From JACDAN01 sp035265935 (GTDB lineage: Bacteria; Actinomycetota; Thermoleophilia; Gaiellales; Gaiellaceae): DNA of 30,366 bases. The translations under genes and the position numbers were made by a program. The stretch covers positions 1 to 30,366 of the forward strand of contig DATFOC010000044.1 of assembly GCA_035265935.1 (NCBI GenBank). The letters run 5' to 3'. Positions 18,971 through 25,123 of this stretch are shown piece after piece; the stretch's first letter is position 1; every line of letters begins with the position of its first letter. The notes below the pieces were generated by a model that saw only the letters and a list, made by a program, of their open reading frames with translations, had not been told where the DNA came from and made no database searches.

Positions 18971-19065
18971 TCACTGACGAGACAAGGCCAAGGAAGCGCC
19001 GCACGCTCCTGCGCCGTGCGGCGGCGAAGCCGCGCCCGGCTTCATACAGAAGGCCGAAAGGCCGC

Positions 19066-19105
19066 GAAAAAAGATGAACCCCCGGGCTGCGGCCCCCGGG
19101 GGTTC
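19066..19105 (-). terminator. Strong intrinsic terminator on the minus strand
   Basis: Perfect 11-bp stem GAACCCCCGGG / CCCGGGGGTTC (19076-19086 and 19095-19105) with an 8-base loop; on the minus strand it is followed by ATCTTTTTTCG. On the plus strand no T-run follows, so it points leftward and marks the 3' end of a minus-strand transcript starting near 19241. Confidence 0.8.
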
Positions 19106-19241
19106 GTATCTCTAGCGGCGAGCCCACTTCTGTGGCGACGGCCCGGAGGCCTTGACTCTGCGGCCCAGCCAACTCCTCCGAACCACCGTCGCCATATCTG
19201 GCGCGCCTCCCGAACAGCTCGGCTTGGGGCTTCACTGCTCG
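19066..19241 (-). ncRNA. Predicted structured small RNA, about 175 nt
   Basis: A minus-strand promoter (TTGACT, 19-bp spacer, TATAGT) and a strong intrinsic terminator bracket about 175 nt with no convincing ORF. The core folds as a rod: a perfect 9-bp stem (19133-19141 with 19186-19194) enclosing a 6-bp CGGAGG/CCTCCG stem (19144-19149 with 19175-19180). Additional flanking complementarity (AGCCC near 19121 with GGGCT near 19227) could close a bubble. Size and rod-with-bubble shape recall 6S-type RNAs, but I cannot confirm that and no signature of SRP RNA, tmRNA or RNase P RNA is visible. It is divergent from the HTH-TPR regulator. Confidence 0.5.
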
Positions 19242-19247
19242 GTGGAC

Positions 19248-19278
19248 GGACTATAGGGGCGGTTCCGGGCTGAGTCAA
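19248..19278 (-). promoter_or_regulatory. Promoter of the predicted small RNA
   Basis: Minus-strand TTGACT at 19273-19278 and TATAGT at 19248-19253 with a 19-bp spacer, slightly longer than ideal for a housekeeping sigma factor. Transcription would start near 19241. Confidence 0.5.
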
Positions 19279-19303
19279 GTACCTCGGTCAAGTGATTTTG
19301 CGA

Positions 19304-19309
19304 TATGGT
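19304..19309 (+). promoter_or_regulatory. Candidate -10 element TATGGT of the HTH-TPR gene
   Basis: TATGGT lies about 110 bp upstream of the GTG at 19419; no clear -35 is seen at 17 bp. It would give a leader of roughly 100 nt containing the hairpin at 19323-19353. Confidence 0.3.
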
Positions 19310-19322
19310 CGGTTGACCCAGA

Positions 19323-19353
19323 ATCCCCCGTAGCCATGACCCTTTCGGGGGAT
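19323..19353 (+). other. Leader hairpin upstream of the HTH-TPR gene
   Basis: Perfect 8-bp stem ATCCCCCG / CGGGGGAT around a 15-base loop, in the predicted 5' untranslated region. Not followed by a T-run; may shape translation or be a binding site. Confidence 0.4.
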
Positions 19354-19418
19354 CGAGAAGGCCGAGGAGTTGCCGTAATGTCAAGTAGTCGTATCCAGCC
19401 GCCCAGGAGTTAGCGCCA

Positions 19419-20765
19419 GTGAACCGCACGATCCAGAACAAGCCGCAGGGTTTCGGTCGCCTCCCCAACGGAGGACTGGGCCAGCGCCTGCGCACGCTGC
19501 GGGTCAACGCCGGCCTGACACAGACGGACCTCGCCGGCGACCGCTTCTCCAAGGAGTACGTCTCCCAGATCGAGCGCGGCAAGACCCGCCCGACGCAGGA
19601 GACGATCGAGTGGCTCGCCGAGCGGCTGAGCGTCGATCCCGGCTTCCTCGCCAGCGGCGTCGCCGCGGACGAGCGCGGCCGGATCGAGGCGTCCCTTGCA
19701 CGCGCCGAGGCCCTCAGCGAGAACCACGAGTATGCGGAGGCGCTCCAAGAGTTCACGGGCGTCTCGCCGAGGATCGCGGGTATCGCCGCGGTCGAGCTGC
19801 AGGTTCGCTGCCTCTCTGGTGAAGCGTGGGTCCGGCTGCGCTTGGGCGAGGTGAAGGAGGCGGTTCAGCTTCTCACCCGTGCACGCGCGATGGCGGAGGA
19901 CACGATGTTCTCGGACGTCGACCGAGCGGAGATCCTGTACCGGCTCGGCGCCTGCCGTGTGGAGCTCGCGAGCATCCAGACCGCGATCAGCCTCTTCAAC
20001 GAGGCTCTGGCGCTCGCCGAGAACTCCGGGCTTCCCTGCGACCGGCTCCGCGCCGAGATCTTCGGGGCACGCTCGCGCTGCTACCGGCGTCAGCGGGACT
20101 ACGAAGCGGCCCGGGAGGATCTCGAGCGGGCGCTCGAGCTCGCCGAGGCGCTCGACGATCCGCGCTCTGTCGCACGCGTGTACTTCCACGCATCACTCGT
20201 CGCCGAGCGTCAGGGCCAGTGGGTGCTCGCGCGGCGGTACGCCGAGCAGGCGAAGGCGCAGTTCGAGGAGATCGCGGATCGCAACGCGGTCGGCAAGTTG
20301 CTGAACAACCTCGGCGGGCTCAGCTTCCTGCTCGGCAAGCCCGAAGAGGCAGTCGAGCAGCTCAACGAGTCGTTCCGTGTCCTGCTCGAGTACGGCACGG
20401 AGAAGGATGCGGCGTCGGCAGTCTCCTCGCTCGCGCAGGTTAGCCTCCGGACCGGCCAGATCGAGCCGGCGGAGGAGCAGGCGCGGCAGGCGCTGAAGCT
20501 CCTCGGCGACCGCGTCGACGCCGTCGACGAGATCGGGAACGCGCAGCTCGTTCTCGGGCGCTCGCTCATGGAGCAGGGCCGCGTCGACGAAGCAGCGCAG
20601 GCCTTCGAGGAGGCCGAGCACAGCTTCGACCAGCTTTCCTCAGTAAGCCATCGTGCGGCCGCGTGGATCGCCAAGGGCGACCTTGCGGTGCGGCGCGGTC
20701 AGGACCAGGTGGCCGCGCAGCTGTACCGGCGCGCTGCAGAAGCGCTCCAGGACTTCAGGTTCTAG
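19419..20765 (+). CDS. XRE-family HTH regulator with TPR domain (RRNPP-like architecture)
   Basis: 448 residues. Residues 21-77 are an XRE/Cro-type helix-turn-helix (GQRLRTLRVNAGLTQTDLA, SKEYVSQIERGKTRPTQETI). From about 90 to the end the protein is a chain of tetratricopeptide repeats, visible as repeated A-x-x-x-F/L-x-x-A patterns such as AISLFNEALALAENSG, EAAREDLERALELAEAL, KPEEAVEQLNESFRVL and DEAAQAFEEAEHSFDQL. HTH plus TPR array is the layout of PlcR/Rgg/NprR-type receptors that bind short peptides in the TPR groove. GTG start with AGGAG 9 nt upstream. A 31-residue exported-looking peptide gene follows 16 bp after the stop. Plain TPR-containing HTH regulators without peptide ligand also exist, so peptide sensing is an inference. 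Confidence 0.85.
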   Translation: MNRTIQNKPQGFGRLPNGGLGQRLRTLRVNAGLTQTDLAGDRFSKEYVSQIERGKTRPTQETIEWLAERLSVDPGFLASGVAADERGRIEASLARAEALSENHEYAEALQEFTGVSPRIAGIAAVELQVRCLSGEAWVRLRLGEVKEAVQLLTRARAMAEDTMFSDVDRAEILYRLGACRVELASIQTAISLFNEALALAENSGLPCDRLRAEIFGARSRCYRRQRDYEAAREDLERALELAEALDDPRSVARVYFHASLVAERQGQWVLARRYAEQAKAQFEEIADRNAVGKLLNNLGGLSFLLGKPEEAVEQLNESFRVLLEYGTEKDAASAVSSLAQVSLRTGQIEPAEEQARQALKLLGDRVDAVDEIGNAQLVLGRSLMEQGRVDEAAQAFEEAEHSFDQLSSVSHRAAAWIAKGDLAVRRGQDQVAAQLYRRAAEALQDFRF

Positions 20766-20778
20766 GAAGGGGGTGATC
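20764..20778 (+). promoter_or_regulatory. Extended Shine-Dalgarno of the small peptide gene
   Basis: AAGGGGGTGATC at 20767-20778 differs by one base from AAGGAGGTGATC, the complement of the conserved 16S rRNA 3' end. It overlaps the regulator's stop region and places the start at CTG 20782, about 8 nt after the G-run. Confidence 0.65.
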
Positions 20779-20781
20779 GCA

Positions 20782-20877
20782 CTGAAGCATCGGGTCAAGA
20801 TCTCGTTCCTCGTCGCCCTGACGACCCTCGCCGCCATCAGCGGTGGAGGCTTCATCGACAACTGGTTCACGTGCTGA
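20782..20877 (+). CDS. Candidate signalling peptide precursor (31 aa)
   Basis: 31 residues if read from CTG 20782 (34 if from GTG 20773, which would sit inside its own ribosome binding site). The N-terminus is basic (KHRVK), followed by a hydrophobic stretch ISFLVALTTLAAIS, a Gly-Gly-Gly turn and the C-terminal FIDNWFTC. This is the shape of a Sec signal peptide with a possible cleavage around LAA-IS or AIS-GGG, releasing a peptide of about 11-13 residues ending in Cys. The 16-bp distance to the HTH-TPR gene and the very strong ribosome binding site suggest it is really translated. Alternatives are a small membrane peptide or toxin. Confidence 0.6.
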   Translation: MKHRVKISFLVALTTLAAISGGGFIDNWFTC

Positions 20878-21019
20878 GCCGTCGACTCCAGCTGCCGTCG
20901 CTGTGGCAGCCCGAGGGTGGCACCGTCGGTCAGGGGCTCGATTCACGGGCGGTCGCCTAGCACCACTTCAGACGCGCGAACGAGGAAACCGGATTCCGTT
21001 TGGGGGGAGCCCGGACCTC
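20878..21019. other. Non-coding stretch after the peptide gene
   Basis: Between the peptide stop and the terminator I see no supported ORF and no tRNA. The only notable detail is a near-palindromic AAACCGGATTCCGTTT at about 20985-21000. Confidence 0.4.
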
Positions 21020-21047
21020 GTGGCGGCGCTTGCGCGCCGCCACTTTC
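21020..21047 (+). terminator. Intrinsic terminator of the regulator-peptide operon
   Basis: Perfect 10-bp GC-rich stem GTGGCGGCGC / GCGCCGCCAC (21020-21029, 21034-21043) with loop TTGC, then TTTCTC. The short T-run is typical of GC-rich genomes. Confidence 0.65.
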
Positions 21048-21064
21048 TCGTGCTCTGGAAGATT

Positions 21065-21151
21065 CATCTCACACCCGGGGTCGTTGTAGGAGAGAGGATC
21101 GGGTCGTCGAAGTGCGGTTTGTCAACCTAGCTCCTCCTCTCCCCTGAGATG
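21065..21151 (+). other. Structured element upstream of selD
   Basis: An outer perfect 7-bp pairing CATCTCA (21065-21071) / TGAGATG (21145-21151) encloses GGAGAGAGGA (21089-21098) pairing with TCCTCCTCTCC (21132-21142, one bulge) around a 33-base loop that itself holds GGTT-TGTC-AACC. This nested arrangement looks like RNA structure (leader or small RNA); strand is not certain. Confidence 0.35.
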
Positions 21152-21177
21152 CGACGGCGGCCTCCTGGCCGCCGTCG
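21152..21177 (+). terminator. Strong hairpin between the structured element and selD
   Basis: Perfect 11-bp stem CGACGGCGGCC / GGCCGCCGTCG with loop TCCT, directly after the structured element, followed by TTCGTCC rather than a T-run. It could terminate a small RNA or act as the expression platform of a leader. Confidence 0.45.
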
Positions 21178-21285
21178 TTCGTCCGGAGGCCGGAATACGG
21201 ATGGTTCGGACTCCGTTTGACGGGAACAAGCACCCTGGGCAGCATTCCGCGTTCCCACGGAGCCACCCCACTGGAGACCGCTCAC

Positions 21286-22302
21286 GTGAAACTGACCGAT
21301 CTCGCCTCGTGCGGCGGCTGCGCGGCGAAGTACTCGGCTGCCCGCCTCGAGGAGCTCCTCCAGGGATTCGTCCCGGTCGACTCGGAGGATCTGCTGGTCG
21401 GGCTCGCGCCCGCGGACGATGCGGCCGTCTACCGGCTCGACGACGACCGGGCGATCATCTTTACGCTCGACTTCTTTCCTCCAGTCGTCGACGACCCGGC
21501 CGACTACGGCGCGATCGCGGCGACGAACGCGCTCAACGACGTCTTCGCGATGGGCGGGACGCCGCTCCTCGCGCTCTCGATCGCCGCCTTTCCCGAGTCC
21601 CTTCCGACCGAGATGCTCGCCGCGATCTTCTCCGCGGCGGACGAGCAGGTTCGCGCCGCCGGCGCGTTGCTCGCCGGGGGCCACACGATCAGGGACGAGG
21701 AGCCGAAGTACGGGCTCGCCGTGGTCGGAACCGTTCGACCGGACGGAATCTGGCCGAAGAACGGCGCCCGGCCGGGCGACTCGATCTTCCTGACAAAGCC
21801 GCTCGGAACTGGGCTTATCCTGACCGGTTTCAAGCAGGGGGCGGCCGGCACGCAGCCTCTCGAGCGCGCCGTTCGCTGGATGCGGACGCTGAACATGGGC
21901 TCGGCATCCGTCCTGCGTTCGATTGAGCCCAGTGCGGTGACGGACGTCACCGGCTTCGGGCTGTTCGGGCACACGCACGAGGTGGCCGAGCGGAGCGGCG
22001 TCCGGATCCGGCTGGAGTCGGAGCGGTTCCCGGCGATCGACGGGGCGCTCGACCTGGCGCGGAATGGAGTTCGGACGAGCGGGGACCCACGCAACCGGGA
22101 GTTCGCGGGCCCGCATCTCGATCTGAACGGCGCGCCGGAGACGCTCGTCGCGCTCGGGTTCGACCCGCAGACGGCGGGCGGGCTGCTCATCTCCGTTCCA
22201 TCGGAGCGAGGCGCGGTGCTCGAGGCCGAGTTCCAGGCGAAGAAGCTGTTCCTCCGGCGCGTGGGCCGGGTCGAGGAGGGCGCCGGGGTCGTCGTGGAAT
22301 GA
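21286..22302 (+). CDS. selD: Selenide, water dikinase (selenophosphate synthetase)
   Basis: 338 residues. SCGGCAAKYS near the N-terminus holds Cys12 and Lys15, equivalent to Cys17 and Lys20 of the E. coli enzyme; here the catalytic residue is Cys, not selenocysteine. DDAAVYRL, TLDFFPPVVDDPADYGAIAATNALNDVFAMGG and GGHTIRDEEPKYGLAVVG are the ATP/Mg-binding motifs; TDVTGFGLFGH and PQTAGGLL follow in the C-terminal half. Makes selenophosphate from selenide and ATP for selenocysteine or 2-selenouridine. GTG start with GGAG 9 nt upstream. The next gene overlaps its stop as ATGA. No selA, selB or tRNA-Sec is in the window. Confidence 0.93.
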   Translation: MKLTDLASCGGCAAKYSAARLEELLQGFVPVDSEDLLVGLAPADDAAVYRLDDDRAIIFTLDFFPPVVDDPADYGAIAATNALNDVFAMGGTPLLALSIAAFPESLPTEMLAAIFSAADEQVRAAGALLAGGHTIRDEEPKYGLAVVGTVRPDGIWPKNGARPGDSIFLTKPLGTGLILTGFKQGAAGTQPLERAVRWMRTLNMGSASVLRSIEPSAVTDVTGFGLFGHTHEVAERSGVRIRLESERFPAIDGALDLARNGVRTSGDPRNREFAGPHLDLNGAPETLVALGFDPQTAGGLLISVPSERGAVLEAEFQAKKLFLRRVGRVEEGAGVVVE

Positions 22303-22826
22303 CCCGTGGGATGATCCACGGGCGATTTCAGCCGTTCCACAACGGACACCTGGAATATCTCGCCGGCGCCGCGGAGCGCTCGGACGAGGTCTTCGTCGGG
22401 ATCACGAATCCCGACCCGGCGCGGATCCAGCCGGAGGAGAGCGATCCGCTTCGCCACCTGCCTGAGTCGAACCCATGGAGCTATACCGAGCGCCTGCTGA
22501 TGGTGAAGGCCGCTGCCGGAGACCTCGGCCTCGACCTGGCGAGGCTCCACGTGATCCCCTTCCCGGTCAACGAGCCGGAGCTCTGGCCGGCGTACGTCCC
22601 TGGAGGGGTGACGCAGTACATCCGGTTGTTCTCGGACTGGGGCGGCACCAAGCTCGAGCGGATGCGGGAGGCCGGTTACGACGTCGTCGTGCTCGACGAG
22701 GGCTCCGAGAAGGAGATCTCGGGCGCCGCTGTTCGGGAGGCGTTGAGGTCCGATGGCGACTGGGAGCCACTCGTCCCGCCCGGAGTCGCACGGGTCATCC
22801 GCTCTTTCGATCGCGTCCCGGTCTAA
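22299..22826 (+). CDS. Archaeal-type nicotinamide-nucleotide adenylyltransferase (NadM-like)
   Basis: 175 residues, the length of archaeal NadM. IHGRFQPFHNGHLEYL carries the HxGH nucleotidyl-transfer motif (HNGH, 14-17) and ISGAAVREAL (140-149) the ISGTxIR-type motif. WSYTERLLMV is the NadM helix that contacts NMN. It would join ATP to NMN or nicotinate mononucleotide to form NAD or its deamido form. Bacteria mostly use NadD, so this may be an additional route. ATG overlaps the selD stop (ATGA), so the two proteins are made together; why is not known. Another nucleotidyltransferase specificity is possible. Confidence 0.75.
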   Translation: MTRGMIHGRFQPFHNGHLEYLAGAAERSDEVFVGITNPDPARIQPEESDPLRHLPESNPWSYTERLLMVKAAAGDLGLDLARLHVIPFPVNEPELWPAYVPGGVTQYIRLFSDWGGTKLERMREAGYDVVVLDEGSEKEISGAAVREALRSDGDWEPLVPPGVARVIRSFDRVPV

Positions 22827-22855
22827 GTGCCTCTCCAGGCAATGCACACCGGCTT

Positions 22856-22918
22856 CTGGCCCGCGATCACGCGGCGCCAGAGCGCACCCTCCTCCTCACC
22901 AAGGCCCTCCAGCCTTGG
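22856..22918 (+). terminator. Two hairpins after the NadM-like gene
   Basis: First, TCTGGC / GCCAGA plus an inner 4-bp CGCG stem with loop ATCA and a 2-base bulge (22856-22881). Second, CCAAGGC / GCCTTGG around a 6-base loop (22899-22918). Neither has a T-run; together they may end the selD unit. The rest of this 174-bp gap shows nothing but the pgm promoter. Confidence 0.35.
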
Positions 22919-22988
22919 CTCGTCGGAGTGCTCACTCTGGCTTTGTGCTCGCGACCCAGAAGCGGGGCCGCATCACCTGAAGAAGCAC

Positions 22989-22994
22989 TAGCCT
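22989..22994 (+). promoter_or_regulatory. Candidate leaderless -10 element TAGCCT
   Basis: TAGCCT ends 6 nt before the ATG at 23001; no ribosome binding site lies between. Confidence 0.5.
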
Positions 22995-23000
22995 CCGGCG

Positions 23001-24251
23001 ATGCATCCGATCGTCGTCGTCCTGCTGGACGGGCTGGGAGACCGCGCGCACGAGAGCCTCGGCGGGCGAACCGCCAACGAGGCGGCCGCGACGCCCAATC
23101 TCGACGCGCTCGCCGCGCGCGGCTCGACGGGCGTCCTCTATGCGGTCGGGCCTGGACGGGCCCCTTCGAGCGAGGTCGCGCACTGGTCGATGCTCGGGTA
23201 CCGCCCCGACGAGTTCCCCGGCCGGGCGGTGCTCGAGGGTCTCGGCGCGCGGCAGGAGGCCGATCCGTCGGATGTCTTCGCCTTCGCGGCGCTCCGACCC
23301 GCGGACGAGCGGGACGGCGAGCTTTGGCTCACCGGCCGGCCGCGGCGCGGGGAGGACGACGAGGAGGCGCGGACGCTGCTGGAGCGCTGTGACGGCATCG
23401 AGGTCGACGGTCTCCGGTTCTCGCTCTCGGATTTGGGGCGCGGCGAGGCGATCTTGCGCGTGTCGGGCGGTGCGGACGACCGCGTGACCGATTCGGATGC
23501 GTTCTTTCGCGGCTGGTACCCCGTGCTACGCCCGCAGCCCGTCGTGCCTGAAGCGGAGCTGACGGCCAGGGCCGCCGACGAGTGGATGCGCGAAGTCCTT
23601 CGCCGTCTCGAGGGTGAGCGCTTCAACGTGGTCACGCTGAAGTGGTGGGGCCGGCCACGCGAGGCGCCGACGTTCGCGGAGCGGCACGGCGTCTCGGGGA
23701 CGTTCATCGCCGCCTCGCGGTTCATGCACGGGCTCGCGCGCGCCGTCGGGCTGAAGCCGCTCGAGGAAGCGGAGTCCGAGGACGCAACAGCGGATCTCGC
23801 GCGGCGGGTCGACCTGATCCGCGAGCGTCTCGATGCCGGCGACACCTTCGTCTTTTCCCACCAGAAGGCAACGGACGAGGCCGGCCACAGTAAGGACCCC
23901 GCGATCAAGCAGCGGACGATCGAGGCGCTCGACGAAGCCTTCGGCGATCTCCCCACCGATCGAGCAGTCGTGTGTCTCACCGGAGACCATGCGACGCCTG
24001 CCTATCCGGACGTCATCCACTCGGGTGACCCGGTGCCGCTGGTCCTGGCAGGCCCGGGTGTCCGCGCCGACGGAGTCACCTCCTTCGGCGAGCTGCCCTG
24101 CGCCGCAGGCATTCTCGGCCACCTCCGAGGCCCTGACCTGATGCCCGTCCTGCTGAACGCCGCGGACCGCCCGCTCTTCCTCGGCTCCCGCCCGACGCCG
24201 TTCCCGGGTGCCGACGGCTATCCCGCGGTCCTGGAGCCGCTCCGCCCGTGA
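23001..24251 (+). CDS. apgM: Cofactor-independent phosphoglycerate mutase, archaeal type
   Basis: 416 residues. Alkaline-phosphatase superfamily: VVVLLDGLGDRAHESLGG (metal-binding Asp10), APSSEVAHWSMLGY (nucleophile Ser56 or 57), HQKATDEAGHSKD and LTGDHATPAYPDVIHSGDP with the remaining metal ligands. The length and the GLGDR/ATDEAGH pattern are those of aPGAM rather than the 510-residue bacterial iPGM. Interconverts 3- and 2-phosphoglycerate; a related phosphonate or phosphoserine-type function cannot be excluded. First gene of a four-gene unit; the stop overlaps the next start as GTGA. Confidence 0.85.
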   Translation: MHPIVVVLLDGLGDRAHESLGGRTANEAAATPNLDALAARGSTGVLYAVGPGRAPSSEVAHWSMLGYRPDEFPGRAVLEGLGARQEADPSDVFAFAALRPADERDGELWLTGRPRRGEDDEEARTLLERCDGIEVDGLRFSLSDLGRGEAILRVSGGADDRVTDSDAFFRGWYPVLRPQPVVPEAELTARAADEWMREVLRRLEGERFNVVTLKWWGRPREAPTFAERHGVSGTFIAASRFMHGLARAVGLKPLEEAESEDATADLARRVDLIRERLDAGDTFVFSHQKATDEAGHSKDPAIKQRTIEALDEAFGDLPTDRAVVCLTGDHATPAYPDVIHSGDPVPLVLAGPGVRADGVTSFGELPCAAGILGHLRGPDLMPVLLNAADRPLFLGSRPTPFPGADGYPAVLEPLRP

Positions 24252-25123
24252 GAGTGGTCGAGGGGCGCATCCCGTTCCGCGGGTTCGAGACGTGGTACCG
24301 CGACGTCGGCCCGGAGGGCGGGATCCCGCTCCTCTGCCTCCACGGCGGACCGGGCTCGACGCACCATTACTTCAAGCCCCTGGAGGAGCTGGCGTCGGAC
24401 GGACGCCGCGTCGTGGTCTACGACCAGCTCGGGTGCGGCAGCTCCGACCGGCCCGACGACCCCGACCTCTGGACGGTCGAGCTGTTCGTGGACGAGGTGC
24501 GGAGGGTTCGACAGGCACTCGCCCTCCACCGGGTCCATCTCCTCGGCACCTCGTGGGGCTCGATGCTCGCGATCGAGTACGTGCTGACTCAGCCGCCGGG
24601 GCTCGTCAGCTTGACGCTGAACTCGCCGCCGACGGCGGCCGACACTTGGATGGCCGAGGCTGGCCGTCTCCGCGACGAGCTGCCGGACCATCACCGGAGC
24701 GCGATCGCGGAGCACGAAGCCGCAGACACGCTCGACCATCCCGACTACAAGGCGGCCGAGGACGAGTTCTGGCGCCGCCATGTCCTGCTGGTCGATCCGC
24801 CGCCAGACTTCGTCGAGCGAGGCAAGGCGGAGAAGGGCACGCCGGTCTACCGCGCGCTCTGGGGGAAGAGCGAGTGGAATGCCGACGGCAAGCTCCACGA
24901 CTGGGACGTGCGCGACCGGCTCCGCGAGATCCGGGTGCCGACGCTCGTGACCTCCGGTCGGTACGACGAGTGCACGCCCGAGCTGGCCGAGGCCGCGCAG
25001 AGCGGGATCCCGGGCGCCGAGCGCGTGCTGTTCGAAGAGAGCTCCCATATGGCCTTCGTGGAGGAGCCCGACCGGTTCCGGGAGGTCCTCACGGATTTTC
25101 TGAGACGCGCGGAGTCGCGTTGA
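24248..25123 (+). CDS. Proline iminopeptidase-like alpha/beta hydrolase
   Basis: 291 residues. LCLHGGPGSTHHYF has the HGGPG oxyanion-hole motif (32-36), YDQLGCGSSDRP is the family loop, GTSWGSMLAIEY holds the nucleophile Ser102, TSGRYDECTP the acid Asp239 and ESSHMAF the His266. This is the S33 peptidase family that removes N-terminal proline from peptides in the cytoplasm; amide-bond hydrolases of similar sequence exist, so substrate is tentative. GTG start overlaps the pgm stop; its own stop overlaps ctaA. Confidence 0.85.
   Translation: MRVVEGRIPFRGFETWYRDVGPEGGIPLLCLHGGPGSTHHYFKPLEELASDGRRVVVYDQLGCGSSDRPDDPDLWTVELFVDEVRRVRQALALHRVHLLGTSWGSMLAIEYVLTQPPGLVSLTLNSPPTAADTWMAEAGRLRDELPDHHRSAIAEHEAADTLDHPDYKAAEDEFWRRHVLLVDPPPDFVERGKAEKGTPVYRALWGKSEWNADGKLHDWDVRDRLREIRVPTLVTSGRYDECTPELAEAAQSGIPGAERVLFEESSHMAFVEEPDRFREVLTDFLRRAESR

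Larger units (their letters stand above)
19274..19386 (+). repeat. Three copies of GTCAAGT upstream of the HTH-TPR regulator
   Basis: GTCAAGT occurs at 19274-19280, 19287-19293 (13 bp apart) and 19380-19386. The first copy overlaps the -35 of the divergent small RNA promoter; the last lies 33 bp before the regulator start. They are candidate operator half-sites. Confidence 0.4.

Noticed and set aside
19133..19194. tRNA-like element with a 9-bp closing stem
   Set aside because: Only 62 nt, no T-arm or anticodon arm of proper shape; better explained as the core stem of the minus-strand small RNA.
19066..19241. Naming the small RNA as 6S, SRP RNA, tmRNA or RNase P RNA
   Set aside because: None of the conserved sequence motifs of SRP RNA, tmRNA or RNase P RNA is visible, and 6S has too little sequence conservation to call by eye.
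20773..20877. 34-aa version of the peptide starting at GTG 20773
   Set aside because: The GTG lies within the extended Shine-Dalgarno itself, leaving too little spacing; CTG 20782 fits better.
20878..21285. tRNA-Sec gene beside selD
   Set aside because: I looked on both strands for a TCA anticodon loop with long variable arm and a TTCGANTCC-type T-loop and found none.
21286..22302. Selenocysteine (in-frame TGA) in SelD or neighbours
   Set aside because: The catalytic position of SelD is a Cys codon (TGC) and no gene here is interrupted by TGA at a conserved Cys site.
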